Positions 19,372 through 29,518 are shown, counted from the stretch's first letter. The stretch is 36,684 nt of DNA from Fidelibacterota bacterium (GCA_018692355.1 JABHKE010000137.1:1-36684), one strand, 5' to 3'. The notes: generated by a model from the sequence alone, not told the origin. Numbers and translations: made by a program.

Positions 19372-19596
19372 TTTATTCAATAAAAGAATTTTTCCACTTA
19401 TCAAATACCGGTGCATTTGAGTCTAAAGTCATTGTTGTGAATGCCTAAGTGAAAAGTTAGAGATGAAGGATAAATATCATTTCGTTTATGTCTGAATTCA
19501 ACAAAATTATAATAGTTAATAAAATGAGGATGGAAGGTCTTGTATAAAGCTAGAGTCCCACTCTAAGTTCGCCCGCAGTATTTCGTCTAAATCCCT

Positions 19597-21219
19597 TTGA
19601 TTAAAACCTTTAGCGCTATTCTACACCTTGCCATCTGGCTCGGATATATATCTGGGTCATGGGCCATGTCTTTCCCTACTGAAGCATCGTTAACCACTAC
19701 TGTATCTACTAAGACTGATAGTATAGCAACTTTGGATGAATCCCGAAATCGATACCCAACTATCCTGAGAGATTCGAAAAACTTCATGGCAGAAGCGGTG
19801 ATCTCAGATTACCATGGTGATACTTTGGAGGTGATTTATCATCTCAGCCGAATTTTTGAACTATTGATGGAAGCGGACCAAATTGGTGAAATGAACTTGG
19901 AAGATAAAGAAGAATTCGAGCGATTCAATAGAACATTCACAAACCTTTATACCACAAAACTTGTGACTGTTCAACATGTTGATGCACCTGGTATGGCTGA
20001 AAGAATTCGAACTGATATCACAGAGGCAATTGAAATTGAAATGGGGGATACCAAATTCACTGTGGTGGATGATCGGGATGGGCACATTCCTCTGGTGCGA
20101 AATAAACAAGTAGATCAATTTATTAATTATTTCCAAACCAAAGGACGTAAGCAATTTCAAATTTGGTTGAAACGTTATATGCAATATAAGGACCTTATTT
20201 TGCCTATTTTAGCAGAGCATGAAATGCCTGAAGAATTTATTTATCTGGCTATGATAGAATCAGGACTAAATCCCAAAGCCTACAGCCATGCAAACGCATC
20301 TGGAATGTGGCAATTCATTTATTCAACAGGGAAACAATATGGCTTAAACAGGGATTGGTACAGGGACGAAAGGAGGGACATTGTTAAAGCCACCCATGCT
20401 GCATGTCAATATCTAAAGGACCTAAATAATTTATTTGATAACTGGTATTTAACACTTGCAGCTTATAATTGCGGGGAAGGGCGAGTTTTACGAGCATCTA
20501 AACTTCATCAAACCTATGATTTTTGGCAGCTTAAATCTCTACCCAGAGAAACTAGAAATTATATTCCCTATTTTTTATCCGCTGCTATTATTGCGAAAAC
20601 ACCTGGCCTCTATGGATTCAAATTACCAAAAGCTAAACCCTTTAAGTTTGAAGAAGTAGTTTTAGAAAAAAGTGCTGATCTGGCAGTTCTAGCTCGAGTA
20701 GCAGGCATCAAAGGGAAAGTGATTCGTGAATACAATCCGGAATTACGTCAATCTGCAACGCCTTCAGAAGGATCCTATACATTGAAATTACCCATGGGTA
20801 AAAAAGATGGATTTCTGGCTGCATGGAATGCAATCCCTTCAGATGAACGATTTGCTCCCCAATTTGTTCAACATCGGGTTCGATACGGTGAAAGCTTATG
20901 GACGATTTCTAAAAAATATAATGTATCCATTCATGATCTCGCAGCAGTCAATAAAATCAGGAATCGAAACAAGGTTCGGGTCGGTCAAAAACTGAAAATA
21001 CCATTAAAGGGTGGACGTATTTTTGGTAATGGCAGTAATGGAGGACCCCCTGGACATTCTAAACGAAACTACAAAGTTAAGCGTGGAGATACATTAGGTC
21101 AAATTGCTGAAGATTTTGGAACGCGGGCCAACAAAATTCGACGCTGGAATAATATGAAATATGGTTCTCACTTAATTCATCCTGGACAAAAATTAGTTAT
21201 CTGGGTGAAAGAAGGATAA
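19597..21219 (+). CDS. Lytic murein transglycosylase (SLT domain) with two LysM domains, MltD-like
   Basis: SLT motifs EFIYLAMIESGLNPKAYSHANASGMWQFIYSTGKQYGL, LTLAAYNCGEGRVLRA; two C-terminal LysM modules (HRVRYGESLWTISKKYNVSIHDLAAVNKI..., YKVKRGDTLGQIAEDFGTRANKIRRWN...). TTG start, signal-like N-terminus. Confidence 0.93.
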   Translation: MIKTFSAILHLAIWLGYISGSWAMSFPTEASLTTTVSTKTDSIATLDESRNRYPTILRDSKNFMAEAVISDYHGDTLEVIYHLSRIFELLMEADQIGEMNLEDKEEFERFNRTFTNLYTTKLVTVQHVDAPGMAERIRTDITEAIEIEMGDTKFTVVDDRDGHIPLVRNKQVDQFINYFQTKGRKQFQIWLKRYMQYKDLILPILAEHEMPEEFIYLAMIESGLNPKAYSHANASGMWQFIYSTGKQYGLNRDWYRDERRDIVKATHAACQYLKDLNNLFDNWYLTLAAYNCGEGRVLRASKLHQTYDFWQLKSLPRETRNYIPYFLSAAIIAKTPGLYGFKLPKAKPFKFEEVVLEKSADLAVLARVAGIKGKVIREYNPELRQSATPSEGSYTLKLPMGKKDGFLAAWNAIPSDERFAPQFVQHRVRYGESLWTISKKYNVSIHDLAAVNKIRNRNKVRVGQKLKIPLKGGRIFGNGSNGGPPGHSKRNYKVKRGDTLGQIAEDFGTRANKIRRWNNMKYGSHLIHPGQKLVIWVKEG

Positions 21220-21254
21220 ACATTATTGGGCGTAACTACGCCAGGAGAATAAAA

Positions 21255-21542
21255 ATGACAAAACAAGAAATCGTAGATATCGTATCAGAAGCTACCGGGC
21301 TGACCAAGGTAGAAACGGAAACAGTTATGAATGGAGTGATGGGAACTATTATTGAATCCTTAGCCAATAATAATCGTGTGGAACTTCGTGGGTTTGGGAC
21401 ATTTGGGATAAAACATCGAATGCCAAAAAAAGCTCGTAATCCTGGAACAGGTGAGGCGGTTTATCTTCCTGAACGATTTGTACCAACCTTTAAACCTAGT
21501 AAACTGATGCGTTCACGTGTGAACGAACTCATTAATAAATAA
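21255..21542 (+). CDS. HU/IHF family DNA-binding protein
   Basis: MTKQEIVDIVSEATGLTKVETETVMNGVMGTI..VELRGFGTFGIKHRMPKKARNPGTGEAVYLPERFVPTFKPSKLMR. Confidence 0.96.
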   Translation: MTKQEIVDIVSEATGLTKVETETVMNGVMGTIIESLANNNRVELRGFGTFGIKHRMPKKARNPGTGEAVYLPERFVPTFKPSKLMRSRVNELINK

Positions 21543-21553
21543 ACGGAAACCAA

Positions 21554-21646
21554 ATGCCAAGCGGTAAAAAAAGAAAAAAGAAAAAGATGAATACGCATAA
21601 ACGTAAAAAACGTCTGCGTGCCAATCGTCATAAGAAAAAGAAATAA
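21554..21646 (+). CDS. 30-aa highly basic peptide resembling AURKAIP1/COX24-domain (bS22/mS38-like) ribosomal proteins
   Basis: Not in the ORF track (below cut-off). Reads MPSGKKRKKKKMNTHKRKKRLRANRHKKKK*. The THKRKKRLRxNRHKKK pattern is recalled from COX24-domain small ribosomal proteins of Bacteroidetes-like taxa. Lies 11 nt after the HU stop and is followed by a hairpin. Confidence 0.85.
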   Translation: MPSGKKRKKKKMNTHKRKKRLRANRHKKKK

Positions 21647-21656
21647 TATTCATTAT

Positions 21657-21681
21657 TGGCCGGTTGATTTAAAGCCGGCCA
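21657..21681 (+). terminator. Hairpin downstream of the small ribosomal-type ORF, possible terminator
   Basis: TGGCCGG-N11-CCGGCCA, a 7-bp GC-rich stem after the stop codon; the following T-tract is weak (TTGATTTTAACG). Confidence 0.5.
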
Positions 21682-21719
21682 TTGATTTTAACGTCCCAAA
21701 AGGACATATAATTTGACCT

Positions 21720-22931
21720 ATGCCTGAACTTCGGAATCAATACACTGTATCTGAATTGAATGCACAAATACGCTTTCTGTTGGAAGGCTCCTTCTCTGAT
21801 ATTTGGGTTACGGGTGAGATTTCTAATTTTCATCATCATCCTTCCTCAGGCCACATGTATTTTACGATGAAGGACGGTCGATGTGAAATGCAATGTGCCA
21901 TGTTTCGTGGCAACAATCAATATTTAAAATTCAAGCCCAGTGATGGAATGGAGGTACGTGTGTTGGGCTCTGTTTCCATTTATGAACAACGCGGACAAGT
22001 CCAACTGATTGTATCGCGAATGGAACCAGCGGGACTTGGTGATCTATTTAAAGCGTTTGAAGCATTAAAAAAAACGTTATCTGAAGAAGGATTATTTGAT
22101 GCGATCCATAAAAAGTCTATTCCGAAATTCCCCCGGAAAATTGGTGTTATTACATCGGGCTCTGGTGCAGCCTTACAAGATATTCTAAATGTTTTAAACC
22201 GCAGATCACCCCAAGTGGATATTCTGGTTCGATCAACAAAAGTCCAGGGAGATGAATCTGCTCAAGATATTTCTAATGCTATCCAAGAGTTTAATGATCA
22301 TGGATTAGTTGATGTTATTATTGTTGGGCGCGGAGGAGGTTCCATTGAAGATCTTTGGTCTTTTAATGAGGAAATTGTTTCCCGGTCAATTTTTGAATCA
22401 ACTATCCCAATCATTTCCGCTGTTGGCCACGAAACGGATTTTACTATTGCTGATTTTGTTGCAGACCTCCGGGCACCCACACCATCTATTGCTGCAGAAC
22501 TTGCAACGACACCACTGAAAGATATACTGATTTTACTAAGAGAAATAGAAAAAGGATTCAAAAGAGTATTAAAAGGGGGTTTAGAACAAGCTTGGGTTCT
22601 GACCGATCACCTGGAAGCTAGGATATCAAATCAGCAGCCTCAAAAAAAGATTCAAAGACAGGTTGAAAGATTAACCCAATTTGAACAGCGATTGCGCCAT
22701 GGAATATCAACTACTCAAAACCATTTAATTGAAAAAACAAAAGCGCTCCAGAAACAATTAACTAGTCTCGGGCCCAACCAGGTATTAGACCGCGGGTATG
22801 CAATCGCATTGATGAAAAATGGTGACCTAATTCGAAATGCAGTTGATATTTCCATCGGGGATTCTTTTTCTTTAAAAATAGGTAACGGCTCATTTGGAGC
22901 AGAAAAAACAACCGATCACCCCAACTATTAA
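21720..22931 (+). CDS. xseA: Exodeoxyribonuclease VII large subunit
   Basis: YTVSELNAQIRFLLEGSFSDIWVTGEISNFHHHPSSGHMYFTMKD, GVITSGSGAALQDILNVLNRR, VDVIIVGRGGGSIEDLWSFNEE, PIISAVGHETDFTIADFVADLRAPTPSIAAEL. Confidence 0.97.
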   Translation: MPELRNQYTVSELNAQIRFLLEGSFSDIWVTGEISNFHHHPSSGHMYFTMKDGRCEMQCAMFRGNNQYLKFKPSDGMEVRVLGSVSIYEQRGQVQLIVSRMEPAGLGDLFKAFEALKKTLSEEGLFDAIHKKSIPKFPRKIGVITSGSGAALQDILNVLNRRSPQVDILVRSTKVQGDESAQDISNAIQEFNDHGLVDVIIVGRGGGSIEDLWSFNEEIVSRSIFESTIPIISAVGHETDFTIADFVADLRAPTPSIAAELATTPLKDILILLREIEKGFKRVLKGGLEQAWVLTDHLEARISNQQPQKKIQRQVERLTQFEQRLRHGISTTQNHLIEKTKALQKQLTSLGPNQVLDRGYAIALMKNGDLIRNAVDISIGDSFSLKIGNGSFGAEKTTDHPNY

Positions 22932-22948
22932 ATCATGTAATTTTTATT

Positions 22949-23179
22949 ATGAAAAAAGAAAAAAACCAAACATCATTTGAACTATCACTGGAACGGTTGG
23001 AAACCCTTGTGGATAGTATGGAATCCGGAGAAGCTACTTTAGAACAAAGCCTGGAATGGTTTGAAGAAGGGATGACCCTAATTAAATCCTGCCAGGATCA
23101 ATTGAAACATGCAGAACAAAAAGTGCAAGAATTGATTAAAAATAGTGAAGGTGAGATTGTAGAAAGGGATTTTGAATGA
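22949..23179 (+). CDS. xseB: Exodeoxyribonuclease VII small subunit
   Basis: SFELSLERLETLVDSMESGEATLEQSLEWFEEGMTLIKSCQDQLKHAEQKVQEL; adjacent to xseA. Confidence 0.95.
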   Translation: MKKEKNQTSFELSLERLETLVDSMESGEATLEQSLEWFEEGMTLIKSCQDQLKHAEQKVQELIKNSEGEIVERDFE

Positions 23180-24057
23180 TTCCACTCAAAACATTCGGAA
23201 TTTGGGGGAATACGGAGAAGGATTCCTTTTGGGAAACTCTCCCAAAAATCGTATCCTGGGCCGATGAAAATGGGTTGATCGCTCATTTGACGACACGTAT
23301 TTTAAAGGATGAGAATTGCACTGACCATACCCGGCCTGCAATCACATCCAAGGATGACATAGGTTCACTGGATTTTATGTTGGTTTTGGGTGGTGACGGC
23401 ACATTTCTTTCATTGGCTCGAGCAATGGGACATCATCAAACTCCAATTCTTGGCATCCATTTAGGTGACTTGGGATTCTTAGCGAAAGTAACCAAAAATG
23501 ACCTTTTCCCCAGATTGACTCAGGTCGCAGCAGGTGACTTTATTTTGGAAAAACGAATGTTGGCAAAGGCAACCATCCAAAAAAATGGAGATACAATCCA
23601 TCATGTTGCCTTAAATGATTTTGTGCTAAGTAATGGAGAATCGCACCGCATGTTAACTGCAAGAGTCAAAGTGAATAATCATTTGGTCGGTAATTATCGA
23701 GCTGATGGGCTTATCATTGCAACACCAACGGGTTCTACAGCTTATTCTTTATCAGCAGGTGGCCCCATTGTGACACCCAAAGTTGATTCCTTGATTATTA
23801 CACCCTCATCAGCACATTCTTTAACTTCACGCCCATTGGTAGTACCTGCAGATTCCAGCATTGCTTTGGAATTTCCTGACACTGATGATTCCATATTATT
23901 CATAGCAGATGGTCAAATTCATGAACCTTTAGATCCGTCTTGCAAAGTGGAAATCACTAAAGCAAAGTTTGATATTAACTTGGTTGATTTTGAAGATCGT
24001 GATTATTTCCAAACCCTACGGGCAAAAATGAGCTGGGGGACACGAGGAGAAAGCTAA
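23176..24057 (+). CDS. nadK: NAD kinase
   Basis: LVLGGDGTFLSLARAMGHHQTPILGIHLGDLGFLAKV, YRADGLIIATPTGSTAYSLSAGGPIVTP. Confidence 0.95.
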   Translation: MIPLKTFGIWGNTEKDSFWETLPKIVSWADENGLIAHLTTRILKDENCTDHTRPAITSKDDIGSLDFMLVLGGDGTFLSLARAMGHHQTPILGIHLGDLGFLAKVTKNDLFPRLTQVAAGDFILEKRMLAKATIQKNGDTIHHVALNDFVLSNGESHRMLTARVKVNNHLVGNYRADGLIIATPTGSTAYSLSAGGPIVTPKVDSLIITPSSAHSLTSRPLVVPADSSIALEFPDTDDSILFIADGQIHEPLDPSCKVEITKAKFDINLVDFEDRDYFQTLRAKMSWGTRGES

Positions 24058-24158
24058 GCTTATCCTATTTAATATAATTATCTACTCTTGACCAATTTTT
24101 TGTGCATGGATTAGCCTAGTTTATTTTTTACAAAGATAATCTGTGTTAAAAATGCCTT

Positions 24159-24557
24159 TTAAAATATTAGTCGATGCTGTCTAAGCATACAATCATCCAT
24201 AACAACTAACAGTCCTGCATCTTCAGCTTTTTTGGCTGATTCTTCATGGATTACATGGTCTTGCATCCAAATGGCTTTTACACCTATGGAAATGGCCGCA
24301 TTTACAATAGGCGGCACAAATTCAGACCGGCGGAATATATCCACAACATCCACTTTTTCAGGTATTGATATCAAATCTGGATAACTGGTCATTCCGTTAA
24401 TTTCATTGTGCCCAGGATTTACGGGGATCACATTGTAGCCCATTTCTTTTAAATATATAGAAACGTAATGGCTGGGACGTTCAGGTTTTGGACTGAAACC
24501 AACCACTGCGATCGTTTTTAATTCAAAGATTTGATTGATTGTTGATAGAGAATTCAT
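24159..24557 (-). CDS. CoA-binding domain protein (YccU-like)
   Basis: KTIAVVGFSPKPERPSHYVSIYLKEMGYNVIPVNPGHNEINGMTSYPDLISIPEKVDVVDIFRRSEFVPPIV, AIWMQDHVIHEESAKKAEDAGLLVVMDDCMLRQH. Confidence 0.92.
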   Translation of the reverse strand: MNSLSTINQIFELKTIAVVGFSPKPERPSHYVSIYLKEMGYNVIPVNPGHNEINGMTSYPDLISIPEKVDVVDIFRRSEFVPPIVNAAISIGVKAIWMQDHVIHEESAKKAEDAGLLVVMDDCMLRQHRLIF

Positions 24558-25456
24558 CTTTTTCGAAAAAAGTTTTTAAGCACATATGAAATTATTTTTG
24601 GATTTTCTTTTAATCGGCGAACCGAATAATCAAACCAGTCAGGGCCATAGGGGACATAAACACGAACTTTATACCCTGCTCCAAGAAGCGCTTCCAATCG
24701 TCCATTCATGGGTACGCCATAAAGTACCTGAAATTCAAACAGGTCTTTGGGTACTTTGTCCGTTATAATCCAATCCAATAATCGATCTATTAGCTCTTGG
24801 TCATGGGTTGCAAATGCAGAATAGGCATTTCGTGTTACCATATTTTTGGCCAATTTTAAAAAATTGCCCTGAATTTCTTCCCGATCTTGGTAGGCGATGT
24901 ATTCGGATTCCTTATAAATACCCTTACAGATCCGGGAATTGAATTGGTCATCAGCTAAAAGAAGTATATCATCAATGCTGCGATGTAAATAAGATTGAAT
25001 TACCATCCCCACGTTATTATAGATCGTCTTACAGTGATGGTATATCTCAATAGTTTGATCTGTGAAAGGAGAATTCTCCATATCAATACGCAGAAAATTA
25101 TTATGCTCCTGTGCTTTTTTCAAAATGGTTGTAATATTTGACATGGCTTCTGCGAGAGAAATATTTAATCCTACATGAGTGGGTTTCATGGAGATATTGC
25201 AGTCCAGTGATTCATTTAGAATGCGATCATATAGATGACAATATTGTGCTGTAATATCTCGTGCTTTTTCCTTTGTTAAAACATGCTCACCAAGAATATC
25301 CACCGTTGCAGAGAATCCTTTCTCATTCAGAGTACGGATGTGAGTGACGGCATCATCTTCTGTTTGCCCTGCAACATAAGGCCGAGCAAAGGGCTTGGCA
25401 AACCATTTGGGTAGAATTGGAAGGGCGGAAGTGACTATAGAATTAAAAAGTGACAT
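24554..25456 (-). CDS. Proline dehydrogenase
   Basis: TIM-barrel protein with MKPTHVGLNIS, FLRIDMENSPFTDQTIEIY, VGMVIQSYLHRSIDDI, RICKGIYKES, FEFQVLYGVP, GYKVRVYVPYGPDWFDYSVRRLKENP, the proline dehydrogenase pattern. Confidence 0.9.
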   Translation of the reverse strand: MSLFNSIVTSALPILPKWFAKPFARPYVAGQTEDDAVTHIRTLNEKGFSATVDILGEHVLTKEKARDITAQYCHLYDRILNESLDCNISMKPTHVGLNISLAEAMSNITTILKKAQEHNNFLRIDMENSPFTDQTIEIYHHCKTIYNNVGMVIQSYLHRSIDDILLLADDQFNSRICKGIYKESEYIAYQDREEIQGNFLKLAKNMVTRNAYSAFATHDQELIDRLLDWIITDKVPKDLFEFQVLYGVPMNGRLEALLGAGYKVRVYVPYGPDWFDYSVRRLKENPKIISYVLKNFFRKR

Positions 25457-25727
25457 ATAAAAAATTAGATGAATTCCGGGAAGTGAACCAACCGTAAAAC
25501 AAAAATATTAAATTATTTGCCTTTAGTTTGTGATTGATTCCATGACTATTGCCGTTTTACATTTTTATTTTTTAGACAAATCATGGATATTTTTAACAAA
25601 ATTTATTTTTCCATCTGGTATAATCTATATTTAAAATATTCCAGCATTTATTCCTGACATTTAGTTTGACTCACCAAAATTATACGGAGTAAATTTCATA
25701 TCTTAATTCTTCAATAAAATAAAATTT

Positions 25728-26144
25728 ATGTATAGAGATTTTGGGACTGTTCTTGTAGCAGCAATTCTGGGAATAATCATGGTGGCCGTACCCCTGATCG
25801 TTCAATCCTTAGTTGCTCCATCCAAGAAATCAAAAGAAAAGTTGGAAACCTACGAATGTGGTGAAGAGTCGGAAGGGTCTGCATGGCTCCAGTTCAATAT
25901 TCGGTTTTATGTAATCGCCCTGATCTTTCTCATCTTTGATGTAGAAGTTGTCTTCCTTTTTCCCTGGGCCGTTGTTTTTAAAGACCTAGGACTTCTTGCT
26001 ATGGTCGAAATGGCTATTTTCCTTGTAATCTTGATTGTAGGCTTGGCTTATGTATGGGTTAAAGCTGACCTGAATTGGGTAAAGAGGAAAGTGAAATATG
26101 CTGCAGGTCGCTATGACCAAATTCAATTAAAGGAAACCAACTGA
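25728..26144 (+). CDS. nuoA: NADH-quinone oxidoreductase subunit A
   Basis: [48 protein letters not shown]. Confidence 0.97.
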   Translation: MYRDFGTVLVAAILGIIMVAVPLIVQSLVAPSKKSKEKLETYECGEESEGSAWLQFNIRFYVIALIFLIFDVEVVFLFPWAVVFKDLGLLAMVEMAIFLVILIVGLAYVWVKADLNWVKRKVKYAAGRYDQIQLKETN

Positions 26145-26635
26145 TGGGCATGCTTGAAAATAGATTTCAGGACAATGTTGTTGTAGCCAAATTAGATAAA
26201 TTGATTGGCTGGGCCCGTTCGACCTCGCCGTGGTATTTCCAATTCGGATTAGCATGTTGCGCCATCGAAATGATGGCTGCTGCTGCCAGTCGCCACGATT
26301 TGGAAAGATTGGGTATGATGCCCCGTTCATCACCTCGCCAGGCAGACGTAATGATAGTTGCGGGAACAGTGACTATGAAAATGGCACTCCGAGTGAAAAA
26401 ATTATATGAGCAAATGGCTGACCCAAAGTATGTGATTGCCATGGGCTCCTGTGCTACAAGTGGTGGACCTTACTGGCAGCATGGATATCATGTATTAAAA
26501 GGTGTGGATATTGTTGTGCCGGTGGATGTATATGTTCCCGGATGCCCACCTCGTCCAGAGGCGTTGATTGAAGGATTATTGAAACTCCAGGAGAAAATTT
26601 TGGATGAGCGTCCACTGACCCGGAAAATGGCATGA
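26144..26635 (+). CDS. nuoB: NADH-quinone oxidoreductase subunit B
   Basis: [76 protein letters not shown]. Confidence 0.97.
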   Translation: MGMLENRFQDNVVVAKLDKLIGWARSTSPWYFQFGLACCAIEMMAAAASRHDLERLGMMPRSSPRQADVMIVAGTVTMKMALRVKKLYEQMADPKYVIAMGSCATSGGPYWQHGYHVLKGVDIVVPVDVYVPGCPPRPEALIEGLLKLQEKILDERPLTRKMA

Positions 26636-27333
26636 GTGCTGATCAAGAGAAATTGATCGCTGAGTTGGTTGAAAAGGGACTGGCCGGCGATATGGACGAA
26701 ATCAATGCTATTGAAGATCGTGTCCTGCGGGGGAAAGTAAAATCAGCATTAGCTAAAGCCAAACGTGCTGCCAAAACAACCACAACGGCAGCGCCAGCCG
26801 AAGAAAAACGAGTGGCTGAAACAATTGCAGACACACCACCTTCTGATAATCCCAACCAGAAATTTGGACAAATTATTGAAGATACATTCCAAGGGTCGTT
26901 AGATGCTGAATTAAATGATACACATATTCAACTGAAACCGGACAATTGGTTCGAAATTGCAAAATGGTTGAAATCTGAACCATCTCTTCATTTTGATTCT
27001 TTGCAATGTCATACCGGAATGGACATGGGCGAAAACATGCTGGAAGCGAGATACAATCTCCATTCCATGACTCATGATCATAAAATTGAAATCAGGATTG
27101 CCGTATCCAGGGAAAAGGCCAACATTCCATCCATTGAACAGATTTGGCGTATCGGCGACTGGTTTGAGCGTGAAACTTATGATATGTTTGGCATATTTTT
27201 TGACGGTCATCGGGATCATCGGAGAATGTTATTACCGGAAGATTGGGAAGGGTATCCATTGAGAAAAGATTACGAAGTGCAGGAAACGTACCACGGCATA
27301 GCCATACCGAAAGTGAAGGAAGGATGGGAGTAA
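26632..27333 (+). CDS. nuoC: NADH-quinone oxidoreductase subunit C with a long charged N-terminal extension
   Basis: Core [52 protein letters not shown]; the first ~75-80 residues are Lys/Ala/Glu-rich. Confidence 0.95.
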   Translation: MSADQEKLIAELVEKGLAGDMDEINAIEDRVLRGKVKSALAKAKRAAKTTTTAAPAEEKRVAETIADTPPSDNPNQKFGQIIEDTFQGSLDAELNDTHIQLKPDNWFEIAKWLKSEPSLHFDSLQCHTGMDMGENMLEARYNLHSMTHDHKIEIRIAVSREKANIPSIEQIWRIGDWFERETYDMFGIFFDGHRDHRRMLLPEDWEGYPLRKDYEVQETYHGIAIPKVKEGWE

Positions 27334-28445
27334 TACACGGCGAAGAAATGGTCCTGAATATTGGGCCCCAGCATCCCAGTACTCACGGTGTTCTTCGTTT
27401 AAAAGTGAAAACAGACGGTGAGATCATTTCCGAGATCACACCGGTAATCGGTTATCTCCACCGCTGTTTCGAAAAACATTGTGAAAATATGACCTATGAT
27501 CAGGTCATCCCTTATACCGATCGTTGCGATTATCTTGCAGCCATGGCCAATAATTTTGGTTATGTAGTAGCTGTCGAAGAATTGATGGAATTAAAGGTTC
27601 CGGAAAAGGTGGAATATATCCGGGTCATAATGGCGGAATTTCAGCGGATTGCCAGTCATTTATTGGCTCTGGGGGTTTATGGGCTGGATATTGGCGCCTT
27701 TACGCCATTCTTATTTATGCTTCGAGACAGAGAGCGTATCTTAGATATGTTTGAAATGACTTGTGGTGCAAGGCTCCTTTACAATTATATGTGGGTTGGT
27801 GGCGTGAGCCATGATCTGCCAAAAGGGTTTGTAGAAACCGCATTCCAATTCCTGGATTATTTTGAGCCGCAAATTGATGAATATAATAAGCTACTCACAT
27901 ACAATAAAATTTTTGTTGAACGGACAGCCGATATTGGCGTCTTGCCAGCGGATGTGGCCATCAGTTATGGTGTATCCGGACCAAACCTCAGGGCTTCAGG
28001 TGTCAAATGGGATCTACGCAGGAACGCGCCCTATTCCATTTATGATAAATTTGAATTTGATGTTTGCATTGGTGATGGCTCTAAAGGCACCTTAGGCGAT
28101 TGTTGGGACCGGTATTATGTTCGCATGTTAGAAGTGAAAGAAAGTGTAAAAATTCTTCGTCAGGCTTTAGCGCAAATACCAAAAGATGGTGATGTACACC
28201 AGGCGCTCCCAAAAAAAATTCGTCCCCCAAAAGGCTCTATTTATAGTCGGACAGAAACACCTCGGGGCGATCTTGGCTTTTATATTGAAAGCGATGGCTC
28301 TCCTATTCCAAATCGGGTAAAAATGAGATCTCCTGCATTTACTGCGCTTGCTGTTTTGGGTGAATTAGCTGGTGGATGGATGATGTCTGATGTGATTTCT
28401 ATCTTAGGAAGTTTGGATATTGTATTGGGAGAAATTGACCGGTGA
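27324..28445 (+). CDS. nuoD: NADH-quinone oxidoreductase subunit D
   Basis: [34 protein letters not shown]...GYLHRCFEKHCENMTYDQVIPYTDRCDYLA; ends GSLDIVLGEIDR. Start taken at 27324 rather than the tracked 27243, which would overlap nuoC extensively. Confidence 0.96.
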   Translation: MGVIHGEEMVLNIGPQHPSTHGVLRLKVKTDGEIISEITPVIGYLHRCFEKHCENMTYDQVIPYTDRCDYLAAMANNFGYVVAVEELMELKVPEKVEYIRVIMAEFQRIASHLLALGVYGLDIGAFTPFLFMLRDRERILDMFEMTCGARLLYNYMWVGGVSHDLPKGFVETAFQFLDYFEPQIDEYNKLLTYNKIFVERTADIGVLPADVAISYGVSGPNLRASGVKWDLRRNAPYSIYDKFEFDVCIGDGSKGTLGDCWDRYYVRMLEVKESVKILRQALAQIPKDGDVHQALPKKIRPPKGSIYSRTETPRGDLGFYIESDGSPIPNRVKMRSPAFTALAVLGELAGGWMMSDVISILGSLDIVLGEIDR

Positions 28446-29515
28446 CCGTTGATACATTATTCTCCTGGCTAGGTGGATTGATTCCGGCCATGGAAGGAAG
28501 TGGTATATTATTGGTGATTTCCATTCTGGTTCCATGCTTGGCTCTATTCCTTGTTGTAGCTGTAAATGCTATTGTCATGGTATATGCTGAAAGAAAAGTG
28601 GCTGCATTTATGCAGGATCGTGTTGGCCCCATGGGACAAGGGGTGGGACTCCACGCTGGTAAGTGGGGACTTCTCCAAACAGTGGCTGATGCGTTGAAGT
28701 TGCTGACGAAAGAAGATATCATCCCGGAAAAAGCGGACAGATTTTTATTTATCCTGGCACCATTTGTGATTTTTATTGGTGCTTTCGTGACAATCATTGC
28801 TGTGCCTTTTGGCGAAACAACTATCGTGGCGGATTTCAATATAGGAATTTTTTACATTCTCGCTATGGGCTCCTTTGGTGTGATTGGAATAATTTTAGCT
28901 GGGTGGTCATCAAACAATAAATGGTCACTTTATGGCGGTATGCGTTCTGCGGCGCAAATAGTCAGCTACGAGATTCCTGCAGGTTTATCCATTATAGTTA
29001 TTATAATGCTCACTGGAACTTTGAGCATGCAAGGTATTATCGAGTACCAGGCAGGAGGAATGGGGAATTGGATTATCTTTGCAAACCCATTTACCTTTAT
29101 TGCCTTTTTTGTTTATTTCATCAGTGTTGTAGCTGAAACCAATCGGACTCCCTTCGATATTCCGGAAGCAGAATCGGAATTGGTGGGTGGCTTTCACACC
29201 GAATATTCTGGAATGCGTTGGTCATTCTTTTTCTTGAGCGAATATGCCAATATGCTGGTGGTATCTGCTGTTGCAGCAACTGGATTCCTTGGTGGCTGGC
29301 ATAGCCCGATCTCTGGCTATTTTGATTCCAATGGCTGGGGCATTTTCTGGATGGTGAGTAAAATCGTATTCTTGATTTTTATCATGATGTGGTTTCGCTG
29401 GACCTTCCCTCGACTCCGGGTGGATCAATTAATGAATATTTGCTGGAAGGTATTTTTGCCTGTGAGTCTAATTAACATTTTTGGAGTGGGAATCTGGACA
29501 CTCTTTTTCGGATAA
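28442..29515 (+). CDS. nuoH: NADH-quinone oxidoreductase subunit H
   Basis: YAERKVAAFMQDRVGPMGQGVGLHAGKWGLLQTVADALKLLTKEDIIPEKAD, AETNRTPFDIPEAESELVGGFHTEYSGMRWSFFFLSEYANM; GTG start overlapping the nuoD stop. Confidence 0.97.
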   Translation: MTVDTLFSWLGGLIPAMEGSGILLVISILVPCLALFLVVAVNAIVMVYAERKVAAFMQDRVGPMGQGVGLHAGKWGLLQTVADALKLLTKEDIIPEKADRFLFILAPFVIFIGAFVTIIAVPFGETTIVADFNIGIFYILAMGSFGVIGIILAGWSSNNKWSLYGGMRSAAQIVSYEIPAGLSIIVIIMLTGTLSMQGIIEYQAGGMGNWIIFANPFTFIAFFVYFISVVAETNRTPFDIPEAESELVGGFHTEYSGMRWSFFFLSEYANMLVVSAVAATGFLGGWHSPISGYFDSNGWGIFWMVSKIVFLIFIMMWFRWTFPRLRVDQLMNICWKVFLPVSLINIFGVGIWTLFFG

Positions 29516-29518
29516 TGT

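Noticed and set aside
19368-19448. 26-aa ORF (MIYSIKEFFHLSNTGAFESKVIVVNA) with ATGA overlap to the DUF2851 stop
   Set aside because: Coupled start is suggestive, but it is very short, has no recognised family and is followed by ~150 nt of non-coding sequence; likely chance or a remnant.
19861-20184. 107-aa minus-strand ORF inside the lytic transglycosylase
   Set aside because: Antisense shadow ORF without recognised motifs.
27243-27323. Tracked upstream start for nuoD ([27 protein letters not shown]...)
   Set aside because: Would overlap nuoC by ~90 nt; the internal ATG at 27324 begins the conserved NuoD sequence with a short overlap.
28399-28839. 146-aa minus-strand ORF antisense to nuoH
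   Set aside because: Fully overlaps a strongly supported nuoH; low-complexity Ser/Thr/Pro composition typical of a shadow ORF; no recognised motif.
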